A stretch of 64,000 nt of DNA from NCBI GenBank assembly GCA_026120035.1, contig JALRME010000010.1, forward strand, positions 682,001-746,000, written 5' to 3'. A model generated the notes under the pieces. That model made no database searches and was not told where the DNA came from. It saw nothing but the letters and a program-made list of their open reading frames with translations. This DNA is from Coleophoma eucalyptorum (lineage: Eukaryota; Ascomycota; Leotiomycetes; Helotiales; Dermateaceae). Positions 11,342-22,906 of this stretch are shown here, piece by piece (within the stretch, counting starts at the first letter, position 1; every line of letters starts with the position of its first letter). The translations under genes were made by a program, and so were the position numbers.

Positions 11342-11794
11342 TTTTTTAAGCTAGAAAATTACAATATTGGACTTCCTACAAACCCTTCACGACTCAGTCT
11401 TCTCAAAAATTCCAGGAGCTTCAAGTTAGGATTTTCAGATAGTTACTTCTGCTGTAAATAAAGGACTGCCTTAAGCTCCATCTATTATTTTCCTCACGTC
11501 AAATCCTTTATATCGCATCCGTCCAAGTTCTTTGTCTAGCTAAGCGACAATAATGCGAGCTATCTCATTTCTAACCCGCAAATGTCTTCATCACAAAGAG
11601 CTGGGCGATATGAATGTTTCTTTATCTTTAAGACACCCCAAATTCAACTACATGCGAATAAAATAAATATTCAGGATTTGTTAGGATTACTCTGCCATTG
11701 GCGTACAGCGATAAAAGTATAAGATTTCTCTAAAGTCTAAATAATATATCATGAGCAATAATGGCATCAGACAAAAGCCTACCATATATCTACT
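11342..11794. other. Intergenic region
   Basis: AT-rich spacer between the start of the metalloprotease-like gene and the 3' end of the FMO gene, both on the minus strand. No coding region seen. Confidence 0.5.
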
Positions 11795-13851
11795 CTACGC
11801 ATCGTCATACTTACAAATTCCTTCTTCAAGCGCCTTAATTTGGAGGGCCAAAAACCGCGAGTAAAAACGACAAAGTGCCAGATTACCGCCCATGAACCAA
11901 AAGCCCGGATGACCGGTCTTTCTCCACATAGTCCTCGTCTCTCCCTCACGGTCAAGACCCCAGACGTCCTTGACGCGATCAGCAATCTCATCACCGAAAA
12001 TCTTGCGGCACTGGGTACGCATATTCTGATAACCGGTTGCGAAAACTATCTCGTCAGCCTCAAGTGCGGTACCATCAGCGAATTTGAGTCCGTTCTCTGT
12101 GACAGAGGCGATTTCAACGCCTTGCTTGATTTTAATTTTCCCATCAATGATAAGTTGTGAACAGCCAACATCAAGGTAGTAACCCCCTCCACGTTGAATG
12201 TACTTCATCCAGAGCCCACTATCTTCTGGCCCTTTGTCTGTCTTGAAACCAGCTTTGGCCAAGCCTTGTAATATCTTCTCGTCTGTCTTATTAGCAGCCG
12301 CTGTAGCTGCAATACTCATTTTTTTCAACACGGGATTTGGAATACTGTGGAGCGTTGTGTCGGCTTCGTCCGTTGATGGACCGTCGTCGCACCATAGACC
12401 AGACATATCTTGAAGGTTTGTTTCCGCTGACACAACGAAAGTACTAGATCTTTGTATCATCGTAACAGCATAACCATTTTCATAAAAGTCCTGAGCGATG
12501 TCATGGCCAGAATTGCAACAACCCACAACAATAGCCTTCTTGTTTTGACCCTGAGATGGCTGGGCGCCTGGGAATTTGGAAGAATGCGTGAGCTGGCCCT
12601 TGAAGGTCGACAAACCTTCAATTTGAGGAAAGTTAGGCTCCCCGCTATGGCCTGTGGCTTGGATAACGTGCTGCAAATATTAGTGATAGTTAAGGTGTTT
12701 AAACGAACAAGGATTGTTGTTAAAACAAAGAAAAAGATTTGTTCAAGGAAATTTCTCAAAAAGGAAGAACGATTTCTCATTAACAAACTTACCTTAGGAT
12801 GAAGAACTCTCGACTCCGTCTTCCCATCACCTCTAGTCCGCTCCAATGTAACAGTCCACCGTCCAGCCTTTTCATCCCAAGAGGATTTTGTAATAGAAGT
12901 CTTTGTCCAGACATTAAGTTCCAGCATCTTAGCATACGACTCAAACCAATCACCAAGCTTGTCCTTCGGCGTGAAGATGGGCCAGTGAGCAGGGAAGGGC
13001 AGGTAAGGCAGATGGTCATACCAGACCGGATCGTGTAGGACGAGCTGATGGTATCTCGTTCGCCAGTTATCTCCAATTCGATCTTCTCGGTCGACGACAA
13101 GGGATTTGACCCCAAGCATTTTTAGTCGTGCGGCTGCTGAGAGTCCACCTTGGCCAGCACCTCGATAAAAATTAACCATAAGACATAGGGATTTATTAGA
13201 GGAATATGTGAACTTACCAAGTATCAAAACAGTAGGCTCCTCACCGTCCTCAAAGTTCTCCTCCGCACCTCGTCGATCCAACCAATTCTTACGCGAAAGA
13301 TGCTCGCCATGCTGAACACCATTCGGACGTCTCTTGCCAAGAAATTCCTCATGTCCCTTCAGCTCTTTGAGATATGTAAAGAGCGTGAATGCCTTCCAAG
13401 CACCTCCATCATAAGCTAGTCTGACCAGACCAGCTCCACGGCCAACATCCGTTTCTACTTCCAGGAAAGCTTGTACAAATATATCCGATAGCTTGGGAGT
13501 TTTGAAGGCAGAAGTCTTGTCGAGTGTTAGTGATGTGATGCGGGGTTCACCGCTTTGTGAGAGCTGGTGGAGAATCTTCTGTGGGCCTTGCAGAGTGTGG
13601 AAATCCCAACTCATACATAGCTGATCACGCCAGTAAGATTCGGCAAGGAAGAGCTCGGATAGATTGGCGAGATCGGGTTGGCAGATGGATTTATTAAATA
13701 CTTCAACCCAGTGTGTAGCTACTGCGTCTGCATCGGTAGACTGCGGAGGTTTTGTGGTAGGGAGATTGGCGGGAGGAACAGAGAACGAGCCTGACTCCAC
13801 CCGTTGGGAAGAGGGCACGGCCAAGGGAGTTTCGACTACAATGCTGCCCAT
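11795..13851 (-). CDS. Flavin-containing monooxygenase with NTF2-like N-terminal domain
   Basis: Exons 13851-13218, 13160-12793 and 12670-11795 give 625 residues; the introns are 57 and 122 nt with GTAAGT donors. Residues about 40-160 resemble an NTF2/SnoaL-like domain (ATHWVEVFNK, ESYWRDQLCMSWDF). The FAD Rossmann motif GAGQGG is at 212-217, split by the first intron. The FMO fingerprint FxGxxxHxxxF reads FKGQLTHSSKF at about 357-367, and the NADPH motif GCCNSG is at 384-389. An ATG motif (ATGHSGEP) follows the second intron, and a second one (FATGYQNMRTQ) lies near the C-terminus. These features indicate an NADPH-dependent flavoprotein monooxygenase of the fungal YUCCA/FMO-like group. The substrate cannot be told. 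No biosynthetic cluster is evident nearby. Confidence 0.92.
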
Positions 13852-14731
13852 ACTGATATGGTAGATAGATATCTAAATGTAAAAAGTTTAGACAAGGTTT
13901 GAAATAAAGATGGATGGATTAGAGAAGCTGTTCAGGACTAGGAGAGCAAAGGGCACTTTAAGTACCTAATGACTGCGGGGTGGGGGGGGGGGGAAGGGGT
14001 TCTGGAGCTGACGAAAAGTTGGAGAAAAAATAGGGAAGGTATACCGGAGTCGCAGTTCGATCTGCAACAAGATTATGGCATGTGGAACAGTATAGTAGAG
14101 TGCCGAGAGAAAAGATGGTCTCTATTCAGAAGTGGAGAAAGATTCTGTCGGGCATAGATGTGGTGGAATGCGGGGATGTCGCATCTGGGGTTGCAGAGAC
14201 TGGAGTAGTGAAGTGGAGCCTCGGTATACCTGCACTTTCTCCTTCACACTTCGTAACAAAGCCTCCGAAGGCCAAGGAAATCTCCTCAAATATTGTAGTT
14301 GTTGGGCCTTAATCTATGCATACTAGAACTCGGAGCTTCGGATGCCAAAATAAGAACTGAAGCATTCGCTATACCTGCTTAGTGTCAACCCCCGTCTTTC
14401 TTATTCGCCACGAAAGTCTGGTGCTCGATGTGCTAGCTGTGCAGCTGTCCCTCCCACCCACTCTCGGAGGTCGCATGACACCGGACCCGTCGCTTCTGTG
14501 CCCAACATGCTAACACAGCAGCAAGCAACTTCAGAGCAAAAGAAAATCGAGAATGCATAATTTCATCTATGGGATATACCTTATTGAGCGACCCTGGATT
14601 ACCAAAGAAACAACCAATAAACAAGAAAAGGAAGAGAAAAGAAAGAAAAAAGATAAATGGGATGAAAAGCATGAATCCCGAAGTAAATGGAGAGAAGATC
14701 TAAGATAGAAGGCGATCGTCTCCTCGCCACC
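13852..14731. other. Intergenic region with poly-G tract
   Basis: It holds the FMO promoter and the 3' side of the UDP-glucose dehydrogenase gene. A run of about 12 G lies at 13982-13993. The short open frames here have no supporting features. Confidence 0.5.
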
Positions 14732-17001
14732 TCACAAACCAGCCCATCCTACCCGCCCGATACTCTCAACCCGAACACCAAGCTCTTTCATAGCACCGGC
14801 ATCAATGACGTCCCTTCCGTCAAAGATCCACTTTGGCTTGCGCATGCCGTAGCAAATCCGCTGCCAGTCCAACGGCTCGCCCCGAACACCGTTGCCCTTG
14901 CCGCCCTTCCTCACATCTCGCTTTATTTCCTCACTTGCACACTGCGTGCAACAAACCTCGCACTCAGGTTGTGCTTGGTAGCGCTGCAGTGGATCGCGAG
15001 CTGTGGATGGGCCAGAAAGGACGAGGTATTTGTGAAGCGCGAGGAGAGATGCTTCGGGTGGCTCGAGCATTGGGAATGGACGTGGATCGACAAGCATTGG
15101 TCGTAGAGTAGAGTTGCCGCTGGATTTTAGCGGTCTGTTGTTCCGGAATTCATCGCATTCGGTGGCGATGAGAATCGCATGAGTATCTGCACATGCTGCG
15201 TATGGCTCTGCGTATACTTCTACAGGCCCTCCGTCTTCCTTTAAGACCGGTTCGTCTCGATCAATTAGGCGCTTGATCTCTGCTTTTATGACTGCTGGCT
15301 CGCAGCAAGGATCAAAGACCGCAATCTCTGCCGGACCGTCTTCTAATAAAGCCTTGATCATCTCGAGAGCTGGACTTTCCCTTGTATCGTCCGTATTCTT
15401 CTTGAAAGCATACCCCAATACAGCGAGTTTCTTTCCCACCAGTGTTCCATTCAGACACTTCACGACTCTTCGCACAAAGCGCGTCCGCTGGAAGTCATTG
15501 ATCTTGAGAACTTGCTGCCAGTATTCTGCCACTTCTTCCAGGCCCAAGCTCTCCGCAAGGTACACTAGGCTCAGAACATCCTTTTTGAAGCAGCTTCCAC
15601 CAAAACCTAGACCAGCCTTCAAGAACTGACTGCCAATCCGAGGATCGAGTCCGATCGAGAAAGCTACCTCGTTGATATCGGCGCCAGTCTTTTCGCAGAT
15701 GGCGCTAATACTATTTATACTGCTCACTCGCTGGGCGAGCATAGAATTGGCGACAAGCTTGGAGAGCTCTGAGGACCACACATTGGTTGTGATTATTCGT
15801 GACCGAGGAACCCAAGCAGCATAGACTGAAGCAAGTACTTCTGCTGCTTGCCGCCCAGATGGCGTGGGCGAAGAACCGATAAGCACGCGATCAGGGTTTA
15901 GAAGATCATTAACAGCTGTGCCAGCTGCTAGAAACTCAGGGTTTGAAAGGACCTCGAAGTGAAGTCCTGGTCGGTTTACGTTGAGCTTGCAAAGGTTAGT
16001 TTCCACCATTAGAAATTTTGACAATAACTTACAGTGTCCTGAATGAGCTCGGCAGTCCTACAAGGCACCGTACTTTTTTCCACCACAATTGCGCCTAGCT
16101 TAGCGTGTATGGCAACCTCCCTAGTGACGGCTTCTAGTGCTCCAACATCGGTTGCCCGACCGGCCCCAATACCTCTCGACTTTGTAGGGGTATTGACAGC
16201 AATGAGAACAATGTCTGCCTCGCTAATGGTTTTCGATACCTCAGTAGAGAAGAACAGATTTGGTGAGCGAGCACCGATAAATAACTCTTCAGCCAAGTGC
16301 TCTCCACATTGACTATTGCACTCAGACGACGCAGATGTCGTCGAAGACATATTATCCAGATCGGCCTTCGAGCTTTCATTGCGGAATGCGCATGCCTTTG
16401 TGCCATCCCTTGCAACCCTTACAACTTCGGTAAGACCGGGTTCATATATTGGAAGATGCTTGGTCTTCCATTGTTGTATGCGTTTTGGGTCGCGATCAAC
16501 CACTGTGACTTTAATTGAGGGGTTTGAGAAGGCCATCACCGCCGCAGTTGGGCCTCCTAAGGGACTCAATCAGCATGACTTCGTGCAAACCCAATATTGG
16601 CACAGTATGCTTCGACGCTTCAAATATGCGGTGAGCCGGGACTTAGGGAAGCACATACCAACATATCCCGCTCCAACACAACAAATATTCTTTACTCGGG
16701 TAGAGGCTGAGTAAATAGTGGCATCGAGAGACATGCTCCCAGTTCTCAGATCATCTTTCTGTGAAACTGCATCTTCGAGAGCATCCTGCAACTTTAGGGC
16801 CTGCAAAACCGGACTAAAAGTTAAACTTCCCTCAGGGGTGGTGGGCGCGGTTGAGTTGTCCATGATATCGTCGGACACAACCGTAGATGGCTGTTGGCGA
16901 GATATGGTGAACATCGCGGCAAGAGTTGTCAAGACACGCTTTCCCGCTGTAAATGGCTTTAATAAGAAAGGCTGACGCACTTTGATAAGTCGCTTATCCA
17001 T
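14732..17001 (-). CDS. UDP-glucose 6-dehydrogenase
   Basis: Exons 17001-16659, 16556-16033 and 15985-14732 give 706 residues; the introns are 102 and 47 nt. The enzyme makes UDP-glucuronate from UDP-glucose with two NAD+. Visible motifs are the NAD site GAGYVGG (from residue 110, split by intron 1), VNTPTK, EKSTVP, SNPEFLAAGTA, the catalytic GFGGSCFKKD (Cys421) and the C-terminal domain AFKKNTDDTRES and IFDGRDVID. It is longer than the roughly 450-490 residues of many UGDHs: there is an N-terminal extension of about 100 residues, a Ser-rich insert near SSTTSASSECNSQC, and about 100 extra residues before IFDGRD. It is divergent from a GT4 glycosyltransferase across a 1.5-kb shared upstream region, which suggests a joint role in glucuronosylation. 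Confidence 0.95.
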
Positions 17002-18514
17002 ACTGAGACGAGAAATGGGACGTACCTTTTCTCAACCCTCAAATATTTATCTATCTTCTTGGGTCGGACGAGAATAGATGAGGGGTCAGTCAGTCAGAAC
17101 AACGTGAGCTCTGTCTCTAACTCTGCAACCTCATCATCACCAGGCTGGAAGGAGGGGTAATCAGGCTAGGCGTGGACGTAAGCAAACACAGGATGGCCAA
17201 ACAAGAGAATTGCAAAGGCACAGTCTTGTGGTGTATCACAAAGGAAGGTTGAGAGTCGATATTCAAGATTTGTTGTCAAGGTCGGACGAAGGATAGAGGC
17301 GGAAAACAAAAGAAAAAGAATGCAAGACGCTCTAATTCAGCCTTGGATGGACCCCGTTGGCCATGGCCGTCACCATCAGGGGGACAGGGCAGAGCTGGGC
17401 CATCACGACTTACTTAGCCTACCTTCTTCTTTTTCCATTATCGATAGCAGTACCGCATCACGCCTCGCACGCGGATCATTGCTACCCTGGCTCACGTCGA
17501 TACAAGCACAAGCACAAGCACCGCCGGCTGGTTGGTGTTCAGTGGCCTGAAACGGTGGGACGACCGAAGTCTTCCGAGGTCATCTATCTCATCTCAAAGG
17601 CAAAAGAGAATCCAGAAAAAGTCATGCGGTCGTGAAGCCGTGGATATCGAGTAACCAGTAGAACAGGGCACGTTGGCAGAGCATGTGGTGGACAGAGTTT
17701 CCCTGGATGCATCCTCGCGTTCCGCGCCTGGTTGCATGGTTCGGTTGATTTGGCTCAGACGGTCGTAGTGATATCTGACCGATTTAGGTTGGACGAGGGA
17801 AAATGGAAAGATAAGAAAAGCCAGACAGCATGACAGGATGACAGACACCAGGCGGAAGGTGTGGTCGCACCGCCGCTGCTGGGAGAGCTTCGCCAATCGC
17901 TGGACCAGTCACGACGAACACGCGAGGCTTTGCCTCTCTCCCATTGGCTGCAGCACGTGGTCGCAGGTCCCCTACCTCGCAGCCGCCGCTTGCACGAACA
18001 AGAGAAATTGGCCATCCCTCTTGGGTCCGGCCAATCATCGACCTGGGACGCACGACGTTGTGTGTGCTGTGACTTGTCATTTGTTTGTCTGCTTGCTCTG
18101 CCTCAACTCCCCAGATCCGCATGCGACATATCTTGAACACCATGCACGTTTGTTTGCCCACACCTACTTGTCGCTCTTTGCGCTCTTCGCTCCATGACCA
18201 GCGGGAGGAGGGTACATGTGACGCATTATAAGAGTGATACAGGTGTGACATTCCGATCTTTTCCCACTGCTATTTATTTGTTTGCCGACGCTAGGCTTTT
18301 AAGGTGAGATGTGCTTGTGGTGGGTTTACCGTGTATTACTGCTTGCTAGGCTGGTGGATTGTTAATAAACCCCTCACCTTTCCATATTGCTGTTGTAAAG
18401 TTGATTTTCTCTTTCTTGCTTGTTTGCTTTGAGATACGTATCACAGGAAGACAAAATAACCCCGGAAGCACTCACCAGAAGCACTCACCATCACCACAAA
18501 CCAAGACAGCCAAG
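17002..18514. promoter_or_regulatory. Shared divergent promoter of UGDH and GT4 genes
   Basis: A 1.5-kb non-coding region between two divergent genes. It contains CCAAT motifs at 17893-17897 and 18031-18035, an inverted one (ATTGG) at 17943-17947, and a palindromic CACGTG at 17954-17959. CACGTG is the core bound by bHLH factors, including Pho4/NUC-1-type phosphate regulators and Cbf1-type factors. Whether it is used here is unknown. Confidence 0.5.
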
Positions 18515-20041
18515 ATGGCGCACTCACCATCTCAAGGCTGCGACAATGTTGGCAAGAGTAACCTAGAGTTTCCCAGCACGCTGAAGGGAAAGCGCGTTCT
18601 GCTGGCGACGGAATCATTTGGTCCCGTCAATGGAGTGAGTCGGACAACACTGAACCTGGTTCAGTACCTGCGGGCGAACGGTGTCAATGTCGCTGTTGTA
18701 GCTCCAGAGATCTCGAGTAGCACAGCTCCAAGCTCAGGCTTGGCAACCCACCAGATCTCCTCGGATAACACAAGCTCGCAGGAGATTGAAGTTCGTTTGC
18801 GAGGATATCCGCTGCCCTACAACCCCGAGCTTTCAGTCGTCTATCCTGTACGACTCTCCAAGTTATATGCGCGCACGTTCAACGCACCACCTGATCTTAT
18901 CTACCTTGCCTCACCGGCTTCTCTTGGCTTTCAGATCTTACTTCAACTACGTCAGCAGCAAAAGTCCTCGATGGTACCCGTGCTATTGAACTTTCAGACA
19001 GACTTATCAGGCTACTGCGAGATTCTATTCCCCGCTCCCTTGGACAACTTTGCCGTTTGGGTCTTCCGGTCTGTGCAGGGCTACTTGTTTAGACATCCAT
19101 CGGTAAAGACGGTATTTTATCCCTCTCTGTTTGTAAGGCGTTATCTGGAGAAGGCTGGGGTTCAAGATGCAAAAATGATGAATTTACGACGTGGTGTAAA
19201 CTGCGAGGCTTTCAACCCAGCCAAGCGGGTAGAAGAAACTAGGAAGCGGCTGGCGCCAAATGGAGAGCTCATTTTGCTTTCCGTCTCAAGATTGGCCCCC
19301 GAGAAAGGTTTCGAGTTCCTGGCTGAAGTTACGAAAAGCTTGGAGCAGAGAGGATTTCCATTCAAGTTGGTTGTAGTTGGGGGAAACCGGAATCCTGCTG
19401 TGGAACAAGAGATCCATGATCTTTTCGCGCCTCTGAAGCAGGGAGCTGTTGAATTCGCGGGCTTCTTGAAGGGCGAAGAGCTTGCGAAAGCATACGCAGC
19501 GGCGGATGTATTCCTTCATTGTTCTATCACGGAGACGTTCGGATTGGTTGTCTTAGAGTCCATGGCCAGTGGTGTTCCTGTAATTGCCAGAGACGAAGGG
19601 GGGCCATCGGAAATCGTCATTGACCAGGAATCGGGATATCTTGTTGCGCCTGACGCATTGGACGATTTTGTGGACAAGGTGCTATTGCTGGGTAATGACA
19701 CTCAATTACGAGCGAGGATGGCCCAAGAATCGAGGCGGTTGGCAGAAGAAGCGACCTGGGAGAAAATAAACAACCGAGTCGCATGGAAGCTTGCTGAAGC
19801 TTTGGACACTCGCGAAGCACCATCAGACTCTACTCCAAACTTCTCGGTGCCTTTATACAGCTGGCTGCTGCTCAGCAAAGAACTGAGAAGGTTTGTTGGA
19901 ATGCTCATCGTTGATGCGAGAGTCCTTGCTGGCTTAGGTGCTATCTTGGGGGTTTGGGTTGGTTTGGTAGTAACATGGTTGATGGTGCAGGCATCGTTAT
20001 TGGTTCGGACTCGTGCTCCACGACCTCGCGGGGGGTCATAA
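18515..20041 (+). CDS. GT4-family glycosyltransferase with C-terminal membrane segment
   Basis: A single exon of 508 residues. I chose the ATG at 18515 (context AAGATGG) because the longer frame upstream starts only with TTG. The N-terminal Rossmann domain begins VLLATESFGPVNGVS, the donor-side domain has SRLAPEKGFEFL and GFLKGEELAKAYAAADVF, and the E-x7-E motif is ETFGLVVLE (Glu340, Glu348) followed by GVPVIARDEGGPSEIV. The layout recalls MgtA-type mannosyltransferases and the plant/bacterial SQD2 lipid glycosyltransferases. Residues about 463-498 are hydrophobic and could anchor it in a membrane. It is divergent from UDP-glucose dehydrogenase, so a UDP-GlcA donor and a lipid acceptor are attractive possibilities but unproven. 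Confidence 0.88.
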   Translation: MAHSPSQGCDNVGKSNLEFPSTLKGKRVLLATESFGPVNGVSRTTLNLVQYLRANGVNVAVVAPEISSSTAPSSGLATHQISSDNTSSQEIEVRLRGYPLPYNPELSVVYPVRLSKLYARTFNAPPDLIYLASPASLGFQILLQLRQQQKSSMVPVLLNFQTDLSGYCEILFPAPLDNFAVWVFRSVQGYLFRHPSVKTVFYPSLFVRRYLEKAGVQDAKMMNLRRGVNCEAFNPAKRVEETRKRLAPNGELILLSVSRLAPEKGFEFLAEVTKSLEQRGFPFKLVVVGGNRNPAVEQEIHDLFAPLKQGAVEFAGFLKGEELAKAYAAADVFLHCSITETFGLVVLESMASGVPVIARDEGGPSEIVIDQESGYLVAPDALDDFVDKVLLLGNDTQLRARMAQESRRLAEEATWEKINNRVAWKLAEALDTREAPSDSTPNFSVPLYSWLLLSKELRRFVGMLIVDARVLAGLGAILGVWVGLVVTWLMVQASLLVRTRAPRPRGGS

Positions 20042-22906
20042 TCACTGACACTGTGTTCGATGATCCCGGGTCGCCAAGACTATGAACAACAGAGCAAGTG
20101 GCTATGATCAAATGCTAGATGTAAAGCAGAAGGCTCAGGATCGAATCTCAAGCGAGATTGGTGGATAGCCAGCTCTGCAATCGGTTTCACTTGACTGTGA
20201 AGACAAGCTTTGCAGTTGGATACAACCAAGCTGTCACATGCCCGCCGAGTGCTTCAGCGCAAAGAGAATGGATCTGGCCGAATGGCAGATGATCTTGTGC
20301 ACTGTTTACGACATTCAGTTGAGAGATGTGGAAGACGCATAAATTGATGGTGAGGCTGAATTTAGATGAGTTGACCGTGAATAGACTATTTTCAGATTCT
20401 AATTGTCCACTTGATTATCATTTTGGGTGCGTGGCTACTGCATTCTCAGAGCACTTCAAGGGGGGTGATCTATTTCTTACCCCCACCAGTACTTTTGACG
20501 TTGACACTCTTGATGTGCCTGGTGTCTCGCCCTCGGCCCAGTGGGGGCATTGAATGCCACGTAGAAAGGAAGCTTGGAAACTTGGAACCTTGGGACGTTC
20601 AGATGGTGATGTTATTATCTCCTGATAGATGGTGCTAAACCAGGGAAGTAAGAAGTTCTGACCTTTGCAATTTGTGAAAGAAGTACGGGATGTGTTAGCT
20701 CACACCTAACAAATGTCTGGGTGGCTTGAAGTATGTTTTCAATGTGAATGCTGAACCTGACGATTGATAGGATCGTTGATTTTCTGGCTGTAACTTCGCG
20801 GACTCAGCCAGATCGTATCCTAGACTTCTCTCCTGATATGCGGCTTGCTTCCAATGACCGTGGTAGAATTTGAGACTCCTGATTGGCAGCTGCTTCACTT
20901 GGTCTGTATCAACCCGGCCCACTGTTTCAGGGACTGCCGATAAAAGACTAGGAAGGGGTCACAATGCTTATCACATATTGCAATATCCATAAGGCTCTGT
21001 AGGGCTCAGTGGTCAGCATTTTCGAAGACAGCTGCGTCTGCATCTCAAAGAACCGGTTCCACTTGTGGCAACTGGACTACGCTGTGAGAACAAGAGGCAT
21101 TCGCTTTTACGAAGCCGGTGGCTACTCTCTCTCAGACTTTTGGTTCGGAAGCATAGTTGCCAGAATGAATAAAGACGGTGTTCGTCGCGGACTTGATACT
21201 TGGCATACGCAAGTGTTCCGTCCACAACTGAGGCTCTCACCTCACAACGCATTGCATCGTTTGAGAAGACCCGGAAAGTGGAATGGAGCGAAGGTGCCGA
21301 TGGAGATCGGATGAAAGGTTCATAGTCCGCGGCAGCTATAGACCGTGATTTGCAGCGGGAAGTCAATTGAGGTAGCAATGCGCAGGTACAACGTGTCGAT
21401 GATGAGGATGGCTTACGATGAAGAGTGATGTTCTGTGGCTAGGGTACTGCACCGTTGTGTAGTGACAGGGCCGATATAATATTGTATGTGTACTCGTATG
21501 TATATGCCGGCAGATCGTTGCTCGGACGGATGAATGTGGAAGGAGGAATTGATACCAATCTTACCATCCTCTGCCACCTTAGCTTCAGGAGATGCAGGAT
21601 GAGCAGCCAAGGGCAGGGAAGGATCGTGGCCAAGACTCATGATTGGCTCGTTTGGCCTGTGCAGCCGTTAGATGCAGGAACCAAATCTCATTCTTTTTGC
21701 TGTTCTCGCTTGTTGTTACCCTCACAGACCAGCACCTTGAAACTGCTCACGCATCGCAAAGTCGTCTCTCGGACGTCTCGCGTCGCGACAACCTCATCGC
21801 CACACTCACATTACATGCTCTTACACCAATGGCACCATAACCACCCTCCAGACACCCGAAGCACTCCAAGCATCACCCAAGTCGTGGTCCCTTCTCTGCC
21901 TCTCCTGTAGCCCGAGTCGTCTCGGCGCCAAGGCCACGCGGCTTACCATAGGAGGACTGCGTAGTGTAAGCCCACCTCGAACACTCCACTCTGAGCTTTA
22001 ACGGTTTAGACTTCTTCGACCCATTGCTTGGTGTCCTGTGCGCATCGCTCGCCAGTCTCTGGTCTCAAAAGCTTGGCCCTAGAGGTTATCCTCTGCGGGC
22101 CATTTCCTGGGCCCAACGACTGGCCCACGACTTTCGCTGCTGCTCTTTTGCTGTATCACAGCTCCACCTGGCCTCGGTTGGGCCCGTTTCACCCATGCCA
22201 CCGCTGGTACAGAATGGCGAGATACGCAGAGTGAGAGGCCACACTGTGGGCAGATGCCCCCGGCTACACCCCAGCTTCGACGTGCCGGCGGTATCTGTCT
22301 CGACTCTCGTTTGGCTCATGTCTGGGTAGGCCTCACCATAGCCACTGCCCATTGCCGTAGCTCTGTTGCTGGCGGCATTTCCTCTCTTGGGCCTTGTGAG
22401 GCAGAGCCCTGACGGCGCATCATGGATGTGAGTTTGATGTCAGCGTGATCTTCCCTGGCCTTCCAGATGGTGCCTATGAACGCATGATCCATCCCTGGCG
22501 CCTTCCCTTGTTTTCGCTTTCCATCTCTAGGCCCGTTCCCGCATCCACCACGCCATTCTAATCTATTCTCGTTTCTCTAGACTCTTTCTCTCTTTTTGTC
22601 CGCCTCTGCACCTCGCAAACCAAACATCTAATTTGGAGTGACCTTCCCAACCACTATACTGGGCAGGCCCCTTGCGATCAATACCTTCACTTTCACTTCT
22701 CCATACTCTTTTTGTTTGTTTTCCTTTCCCCTCCATCATACTAGTTGTGGACGTAGGCCGATCCAGGCTTGAGGATCCGCGATACCTTCATTGAACAGCA
22801 TCACCGCCGGTCGGAATACTTTGCAATAACCATTGATACCTCGATCATCACGAGGCCTCAACACTATACGGGAAGGAAAGGGAAAAGTTACAGAGCGATA
22901 TCCATC
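20042..22906. other. Long non-coding stretch
   Basis: About 2.9 kb between two plus-strand genes. The open frames of up to about 150 residues on both strands show no recognisable motif or supporting splice structure. The last 300 bases are pyrimidine-rich (22540-22740), consistent with a promoter and leader. A non-coding transcript is possible but not demonstrable. Confidence 0.45.

Noticed and set aside
18359..18514. N-terminal extension of the GT4 protein
   Set aside because: It begins only with TTG and would add a hydrophobic segment not expected; the ATG at 18515 has a good context.
21009..22352. Several frames of 60-150 residues
   Set aside because: No shared frame, motifs or splice structure; they contradict each other on both strands.
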